From Candidatus Gastranaerophilales bacterium (GTDB taxonomy: Bacteria; Cyanobacteriota; Vampirovibrionia; Gastranaerophilales; Gastranaerophilaceae), in the NCBI GenBank assembly GCA_016280955.1, contig JAEEHV010000012.1:1-39334 (forward strand): DNA of 39,334 bases, in the 5' to 3' direction. Positions 35,201 through 39,334 of the stretch are shown piece by piece; position 1 is the first letter of the stretch, and every line of letters begins with the position of its first letter. The notes beneath the pieces were generated by a model. That model saw only the letters and a program-made list of their open reading frames with translations, had not been told where the DNA came from and did not search any database. The position numbers and the translations under genes were made by a program.

Positions 35201-38200
35201 TACATATAATATTATTTATTATAAAGCAGTAGATGGCGGTTATATATTATATGATAACTCTGATGTCTATTTGGTAAATGAAATAAACTCATTTAGCGAA
35301 CATGAAATCGTCTATAATATGAACGGTGCCGAATATATTCCGTTAGAAATTCAAAGATTTGGTGAAATAACCCCCGGCTTCCCGCTTACTGACCTCGGAA
35401 TATTAACTCCTGACAAATTTACACTTAACGGTGACGGTTCATCAATTGTCGGCGGAACAAAAAGAGGTATTCGTGTCGGTGACGGAAAATATTTAATTAT
35501 CAATAATGTCGGCGGACTTGATGGCGGCGGATTTATTACAGGTGCTTGGTCAGATTTCGGTACTTTGGGTGATAGCAATTATTCTGTATTAAAAGTCGAA
35601 GACGGCGGCAGAGTTGATATAGACGGTAGCGTTTTTGCAGAAAACCATGATTCTGTAATATTGGCAGAAAGCGGTTCTACCGTAAACATCAGCGATTCTG
35701 TATTCCGTTACAACGTAGGAAACGGCGGAGCTGTTATTAAGAATGCCGGTACACTGTCTATGACAGGTGTTGAAGTTCATGGTAGTGACGGCGGCGGTTA
35801 TAACGGAAATACAATTAACAACACAGGTCATATAACAAACCTGACCGGTACATTTTTACTTAACGGAAATGGTCTGGGTACTGTATATAATAATGGTTCC
35901 AGTGCTATTATTGATTACATAGAGGGTAATTTTACAAGTAACAGCGGCGGCGCAATCTTAAATGATAATGGTGCAACCATTACATTAATCAATAATTCTA
36001 ACTTTACTTCAAATACTACAACCGATTCCGGTGGTGCTATAAAGAATGCTGACGGTGCTAATTCATTCACTGTTGCAAACTCTATATTTACAAATAACAG
36101 TGCTACTCAGGGTGGTGCTATATACAATGGAACAGATACAAGTAACAATGTTTCAAGCGCAATAATTTCAGGCTCAACATTTGACAGCAACTATTCAAGT
36201 CCTGCTACATCAACAACCCTTGGTGGTGGTGCAATTTACAGTAATGGTGTGACAACTATTACTGACAGTAGTTTTACAAACAATGCTACCGGCGGATATG
36301 GCGGTGCAATAGCTTCTGATACTAACAGCACATTAAAAATCTATGCAGATACACAAAACATTTTATTTGACAACAACGTTCAGGGTGCAACTATTACGGG
36401 AACAGGTTCAGAAACAACCGTAACCGGCGGAAGTTATAATGATTTATATTTGACAAACGGTGCTGAGATTAACGCAAGAAGCGGTCAAAATATTACATTT
36501 AACGGTTCAGTTATTTCTGCAAATAATAGTTCCGTAATTGATTTAAACAAAGACAGTACTATTCGTGGCGGCAATTATGTTTTCAATAACGAGCTTAACA
36601 ACGGAATTTTAAAATTATATAATGATGCAAGTGTTAAATTTGGTTCACACGAACAGGATGACAGCAGTACAACTTATGGTACTTTTGACTTGTCACAAAT
36701 AGAAAGCAACGGCGCTTCTATTGATACCAGAAATAGTGTTATACACGAAAACACAGTCAATACATTGGTTCTTAATAACAATTTAGGTATATCTGTTGAT
36801 GCTGATTTATACAATGAAACTGCCGACTTGCTGACTGCAGGAACACTTACTGCCAATGGCAATAATATAATAATTAATGCTATTAACTTAATTAGTGACA
36901 CAACAAGTGAATTTGTTAACACAAAAATTGTTAATAATGCATTAAAAAATGCCGTAATATTATCAACTTCAGGCATTACAGTAACTAAAGAATCCGGTGT
37001 AACCGGAAGATATATAGTTACATATAGTGCTTTGTCCGATGGCGGTTACTTAGGATTTGATAATGCCGCATATTTAAATATTGTCAAAGTAGCAAGAATG
37101 GAAGATGCGACAGTTGTTTACAATATGGATGGTGCTGAAAACATAAAAACCGAACTTAAACAACTCGGTACGTCTAAGGCAATCGGCAGCATTATTCCAA
37201 CCAATGTAGTAATCGCAGGTGATGGTTCATCCGTCGAAGGCGGTTATTATGGCGGATTTACCGTAGATGCCGGACACAGTTTATCGCTCAACGGAATAGG
37301 CTCATTAGACGGAAGTGGAAGTATTGTTGATTCTATATCAGGATTTGCAGGCACAAACGGCTCTGTTGTAAACAATGCCGGCACACTTAATATCAAAGAT
37401 TCAATATTTGCCAATAACGCAACTTCTTCAAACGGAGGTGTAATATACAACACAGGAACCGTTTCAATTATTGCGGAGGATTCTGATGTTATATTCAGCG
37501 GAAACAAATCCGGAGTTACATTCACTTATGACGGAAGTGGCGATATTGATGGTATTGTACCGGATACAGGACACCTGAATGATATTTATAATACATCTGC
37601 TCTTACTTTACAAGCTGCAGCAGGTAAAACAATTGAATTTAGCGGAACAATAGAAGATGCTGCAACACCAACAGGTACAACAACAATCGGAGGTTCAAAT
37701 TATACAGGAACAGTTAAGTTTGGGGGTGATGTTACTCAACAAACCTTAACTATAAACTCAGGTAATGTAATTGCTGACGGTGATATTTCTACAACAACTA
37801 CAACAATTAACTCCGGTTCTTTAGATGCAAATGCAAGCTTAACGACAACAAACCTTACAATTGCTCAAGGTTCAACTTTAGAGATTAATGCCGGAAACTT
37901 GTCGTCAACAAATGATATATCTAATGCCGGACAAATTAATTTAGGCGATGGTACAAACACTAATACAATTACAGGTGATGGTTCTACAAGTATCATCGGT
38001 ACTGTTATAAATAGCGGCATTATCTCTAATGATATTGAAATTACAGGAGCTCTTACAACCAGTGCTTCTGATATCACCGGTGCTATTACTAACACAGGAA
38101 GTCTGACATTCAACACAGGTGCCAACGCAAATAATATTACAGGTACTGGCTCTACAAGCTTTACCAATAACATCTCTTCTACCGGTGATATAACACAAAA

Positions 38201-39334
38201 TAATTTATCTATAGCTTCAGGTAAAACTCTTACCAACTCAGGTAATATAACCGTTAATAATACTCTAAATAATGCAGGTTCTCTGCAAAATGATTACAAC
38301 TTAAATCTCGCCGGCTCCGATATGACCATAGCAGGTGCTATTACCGGAAATGGTACTACTACAGTTTCAGGAGCTGTAACTAATAACGGAACAATAACAA
38401 ATGACGTCGATATAACAGGAAGCCTGATAACAAATGCTTCAAATATATCAGGTGATATAGATAACACAGGCTCGCTAACCTTTAACGCGGGAGCTAACTC
38501 TAACACCATCACAGGAGCAGGTAACCTGTATATAACAGGAACTGTTTCTAATACCGCCAATATAGAAAACGCAATAACAATTAACGGAACTAACCAGTTT
38601 ACTACCAATGCCTCTAACATCTTAACAGGTGTTACTAACGCAGCAGGTACTCTGGTACTTAATGACGGTACTCTGTCTAACGCAGTTACAGGCGCAGGTA
38701 CTACACAAATCGCAGGCGCTGTTACTAACTCATCTACAATTGCCAACAACGTATCTATCTTAAGCACAGGAGCTCTTGATTCAAATATCGCTAACCTCAC
38801 AGGTACAGTTACTAACTTAGGTTCATTCCTCATGTCAGGAAACCTCAATAAAGATATCTTAGGCTCAGGTACCACTACACTCCAAACAGATACCAATATC
38901 TCCGGCAATAACTCTATCGCAGGTACACTCGCTCTCAACAACCACATCGTTGATATGCAAAACAGTCCTGCTCAATACAATACTCTTAACGTCGGTAACT
39001 TAACAGGCTCAGGTACTCTCAAAATCGATGCCGATATGGCTAACAACGCAGGTGTCGCTACCGCTTCAGATAAAATCCACCTCACCGACGGTAGCTCTAC
39101 AAGCGCTACTCTTGACCTGACTTCCATAAACGTTACTAACAACGGTACTGACTCTTCTACCGTCTACAATGACTTCGTTACCTACTTAGACGGCACTGGC
39201 GCAGATGACATTACTTACCTCCTCAACGGATCAGCTACCGGTACTCTCAGAACTGACACCGCTGACCATAAGTACTTCTTTACTCTCGGTTCTGACGGTA
39301 AATTAAACGTATTAATCCGTGAAGCTGTTACTAC
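29244..39334 (+). CDS. Giant secreted adhesin-like protein with Pmp-type repeats (3' end outside window)
   Basis: One frame stays open for over 3,360 codons to the right edge; I checked the phase at several points. Residues 1-28 form a signal peptide (KKIKK, then SMLVFAALTAFLTCG, cleavage after NA). Residues about 1000-1810 and 2150-2360 hold about 33 GGA[ILV] motifs, each with F-x-x-N-[ST]-A, the pattern of Chlamydia polymorphic membrane protein repeats, which form a beta helix. Between them are copies of a larger module with STxxGGxYxFNN, FGSxxQxD and IDADLAN-like stretches. The last 600 residues are Thr/Asn/Gly-rich with TNxGxIxNDxxITG repeats. A C-terminal beta barrel would be expected for an autotransporter but is not visible. 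It is probably displayed on the surface. Minus-strand frames here are shadows. Confidence 0.88.
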   Translation, partial: MVGKKIKKCSMLVFAALTAFLTCGQVNAESDADFSTLIDNDNRNTISQKRIAPKKHYCANLYTIPGIVNPSLSVYNPSDKENNNSYNNTVCDTVSQTTETVFGTWASKLPKRKSHITGAAIDITPTLTKINNDSKNYLNFAHQNYSSVAGLPGAIGEQPVNIDGSRYIYTPNKSSDVMSNIRLKSTKTDTAALTDGELGGLIFKANGIDGSSPVTPDSTKLSDTSYSTPVTMYEYNDNTKQLEPKHYNFERTADTSNTTDTGVYQKWSANNNGQDALISSTADNNDADIANFANKFANISGLNGKVTGFAITPTTNNSAVESANSNEYDLVDLNSSKFASGKMSGQITGFAAPEGNRVVVPQGDTVSSVSGSFANHDDSDLQGSFISNEGTIGAISAEVVNNILGISPTTLTSSSYIYNASTGVINSLYGSFLNNTINNSDITLGAIQGALIWNSGTMSITAASNDITFYNNSTVNGSETTYNDIYNSGTINLNAGENQKITFNGTVIGENGTLVINHDSTVKGGEYIFNNTLGGTLDIYNSAIIRLGSVQQEDGSTTYGVLDLKAFHPQGGNAATVTLDLRNDHIDTHHFGHVTQDASVNHLLDVDLNAKAADKFTADSTTAVSGDILIGAINLITGTNDDDSPEMVVNLSKDSFRFAMMLTPDIMSNITKATGVTYDVSSLDYDFLSGNLIFNANSFDPKNGTLDRVYAESRDFLTLGIGEHTKYTSLSQTKDGNHPDIVVLGGIIYYFKASETTDELTAAVRNLAATGSTAVREVRAEDNWIFNANGKYYTYSTTLLPKSIWEHDLDPEHPASASDYNYYTTDGTTDQYYKINLRTENMNAIDTTTWERSDAATAGTYTWDNNSPSSQIKPEGDLTSASGMIRFDMPHNGSTEKRYYLYNYEVPDDYDKVSTRIDPLNASITNKYFYNISNGNQGAVIKNTSTTGDYDINADFINNTSESTNKDGAGIIYNSGKLGYISGTFINNKSSKSSGGVLYNNGTNAYVAAIIGDVIGNSAGKSGGLVRNNSGKIGLIQGNFIGNRAGTNENGWGGVISNKNTDSKIEIILGDFIANSASMGGGAIDMNGTLGTVIGDFIGNTAGGTDGGGAIRIDGGNIGSVTGDFIGNSAQSGGAIRFQGQGGSGKFGTITGDFIGNRATTASGGAIDMVKANDTISRIVGDFINNTAKTNGGAISNLAKITELSSDFIANSAKANGGAIYNTNTITTLTDSAFIENHAASGGAIYQDGGTIGITNTTSFIGNTATSNGGAIYIAANKTLKDIVGTYTKNTAGNGGGAVYNASNITNAVNATFEENSADYGGAIYQGGFAFSIANTSNFNENTADTEGGAIYVAAGKAITTVNGTFKGNTAPSGGAISNAGTIATLNGIYGGSEAGDGNTATSNGGALYNTGSITNAINAQFTGNSADFGGAIYQAGNQINIASASKFINNSATTAGGAIYVAETKSISNANGTYKGNTAVDGGAIANYGTITTLNGTYGGSGSGEGNTATGKGGAVYNAGAITNAINTSFIGNSAGYGGALYQAGSTISIGNDAEFTGNSATSDGGALYIASEKTVTNTGTNYSQNSADGNGGAIYNAGTITNAINGTFTANQAGFGGAIYQDGTLLNINSSAEFTGNSATSDGGALYIGSGKTLTNAVGTYEGNSAARDGGAIYNAGTITTLGSVYGGAGSGEGNTATGKGGAIYNAGTITNAINTSFVGNSAGYGGALYQAGDALSLASTTSFTGNSATQYGGALYVAADKVINSAGGTYANNTAGVSGGAIGNEGTITFSGTTTFSGNTANGALNDIYNIGTIVFDENSVTSMPGGISYDGTNGATTISQGAVFNTSGAIQQNSLTLDGATINIISDGGNVGSIDVDNFINTVNKSYVDTLNNNVDTHNLGNVTLNGITEFRIDADLANKVADCINADSVSGSGSIVVKAINTLTDSTTSRVATKIANLAIRDSVILETNKIEPIIPGGGTGTYNIIYYKAVDGGYILYDNSDVYLVNEINSFSEHEIVYNMNGAEYIPLEIQRFGEITPGFPLTDLGILTPDKFTLNGDGSSIVGGTKRGIRVGDGKYLIINNVGGLDGGGFITGAWSDFGTLGDSNYSVLKVEDGGRVDIDGSVFAENHDSVILAESGSTVNISDSVFRYNVGNGGAVIKNAGTLSMTGVEVHGSDGGGYNGNTINNTGHITNLTGTFLLNGNGLGTVYNNGSSAIIDYIEGNFTSNSGGAILNDNGATITLINNSNFTSNTTTDSGGAIKNADGANSFTVANSIFTNNSATQGGAIYNGTDTSNNVSSAIISGSTFDSNYSSPATSTTLGGGAIYSNGVTTITDSSFTNNATGGYGGAIASDTNSTLKIYADTQNILFDNNVQGATITGTGSETTVTGGSYNDLYLTNGAEINARSGQNITFNGSVISANNSSVIDLNKDSTIRGGNYVFNNELNNGILKLYNDASVKFGSHEQDDSSTTYGTFDLSQIESNGASIDTRNSVIHENTVNTLVLNNNLGISVDADLYNETADLLTAGTLTANGNNIIINAINLISDTTSEFVNTKIVNNALKNAVILSTSGITVTKESGVTGRYIVTYSALSDGGYLGFDNAAYLNIVKVARMEDATVVYNMDGAENIKTELKQLGTSKAIGSIIPTNVVIAGDGSSVEGGYYGGFTVDAGHSLSLNGIGSLDGSGSIVDSISGFAGTNGSVVNNAGTLNIKDSIFANNATSSNGGVIYNTGTVSIIAEDSDVIFSGNKSGVTFTYDGSGDIDGIVPDTGHLNDIYNTSALTLQAAAGKTIEFSGTIEDAATPTGTTTIGGSNYTGTVKFGGDVTQQTLTINSGNVIADGDISTTTTTINSGSLDANASLTTTNLTIAQGSTLEINAGNLSSTNDISNAGQINLGDGTNTNTITGDGSTSIIGTVINSGIISNDIEITGALTTSASDITGAITNTGSLTFNTGANANNITGTGSTSFTNNISSTGDITQNNLSIASGKTLTNSGNITVNNTLNNAGSLQNDYNLNLAGSDMTIAGAITGNGTTTVSGAVTNNGTITNDVDITGSLITNASNISGDIDNTGSLTFNAGANSNTITGAGNLYITGTVSNTANIENAITINGTNQFTTNASNILTGVTNAAGTLVLNDGTLSNAVTGAGTTQIAGAVTNSSTIANNVSILSTGALDSNIANLTGTVTNLGSFLMSGNLNKDILGSGTTTLQTDTNISGNNSIAGTLALNNHIVDMQNSPAQYNTLNVGNLTGSGTLKIDADMANNAGVATASDKIHLTDGSSTSATLDLTSINVTNNGTDSSTVYNDFVTYLDGTGADDITYLLNGSATGTLRTDTADHKYFFTLGSDGKLNVLIREAVT
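33762..33881 (+). repeat. Internal duplication in the adhesin gene, copy A
   Basis: This 120-base segment matches copy B (34329-34448) at all but about nine positions by hand count, 567 bases (189 codons) apart and in frame. A more diverged relative starts at 33435, 109 codons earlier. This points to recent in-frame repeat growth. Confidence 0.85.
34329..34448 (+). repeat. Internal duplication in the adhesin gene, copy B
   Basis: Partner of copy A at 33762-33881. The last 41 bases of both copies are identical, which favours recent duplication or gene conversion over selection on the protein alone. Confidence 0.85.

Noticed and set aside
29465..38947. Many minus-strand frames opposite the adhesin gene
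   Set aside because: They are low-complexity antisense translations of a repeat-rich, continuously open plus-strand frame.

Overview
The window is AT-rich, densely coded DNA from a Gram-negative-type anaerobe. It carries flagellar rod genes, a biotin-dependent sodium-pump decarboxylase, and the 5' part of a very large exported repeat protein. My best guess is an uncultured gut lineage such as Gastranaerophilales ('Melainabacteria', Vampirovibrionia). That guess rests on the gene mix and on a run of proteins with a short N-terminal P-[SA]-F-K motif. No rRNA or universal marker is present to prove it, so lineage confidence is moderate.

Layout, left to right. (1) 1-6610, minus strand: a tandem cluster of at least four large proteins of unknown function, the leftmost cut by the window edge. 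Three are clear paralogues with a shared C-terminal module, nearly abutting or overlapping and so co-translated; the fourth has ankyrin-like repeats and the same N-terminal motif. (2) 6676-8293: two divergently transcribed, distantly related small membrane proteins. (3) 8294-9078: a CAT-anticodon tRNA inside a GC-richer patch full of fragments of that tRNA in both orientations, with the housekeeping gene typA next to it. (4) 10941-15037, minus strand: the operon birA-oadG-oadA-oadB. It encodes a biotin ligase and the three subunits of a Na+-translocating oxaloacetate-type decarboxylase, a self-contained unit that makes, biotinylates and assembles a sodium pump. (5) 15342-18954, plus strand: a NarL-type response regulator, a soluble histidine kinase, and flgB-flgC-fliE for the flagellar proximal rod. 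(6) 18951-23147, minus strand: cytidine deaminase, a zinc-ribbon protein, a PgpH-like 7TM-HD phosphodiesterase and an MFS transporter. (7) 23303-23376: tRNA-Arg(ACG) with a clear promoter and terminator, followed by an iteron-like and inverted-repeat patch. A type III restriction-modification system (res, mod) follows, with a small gene downstream of res. (8) 28211-28897: a small exported protein. (9) 29244 to the right edge: one open frame of more than 3,360 codons encoding a secreted adhesin-like protein with about 33 GGA[ILV] repeats of the Chlamydia Pmp type, open at the 3' end.

Both tRNAs look like boundaries between ordinary genes and accessory DNA: the tandem unknown cluster lies left of tRNA-CAT, and restriction-modification plus adhesin lie right of tRNA-Arg. 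The most notable regulatory structures are an 11-bp perfect hairpin that buries the ribosome site and start codon of mod behind a possible leader ORF, and palindromes placed between Shine-Dalgarno and start in birA and flgB. The most likely undescribed biology is the tandem P-x-F-K protein family at 1-6610. Positions of short sites were counted by hand and may be off by a base.
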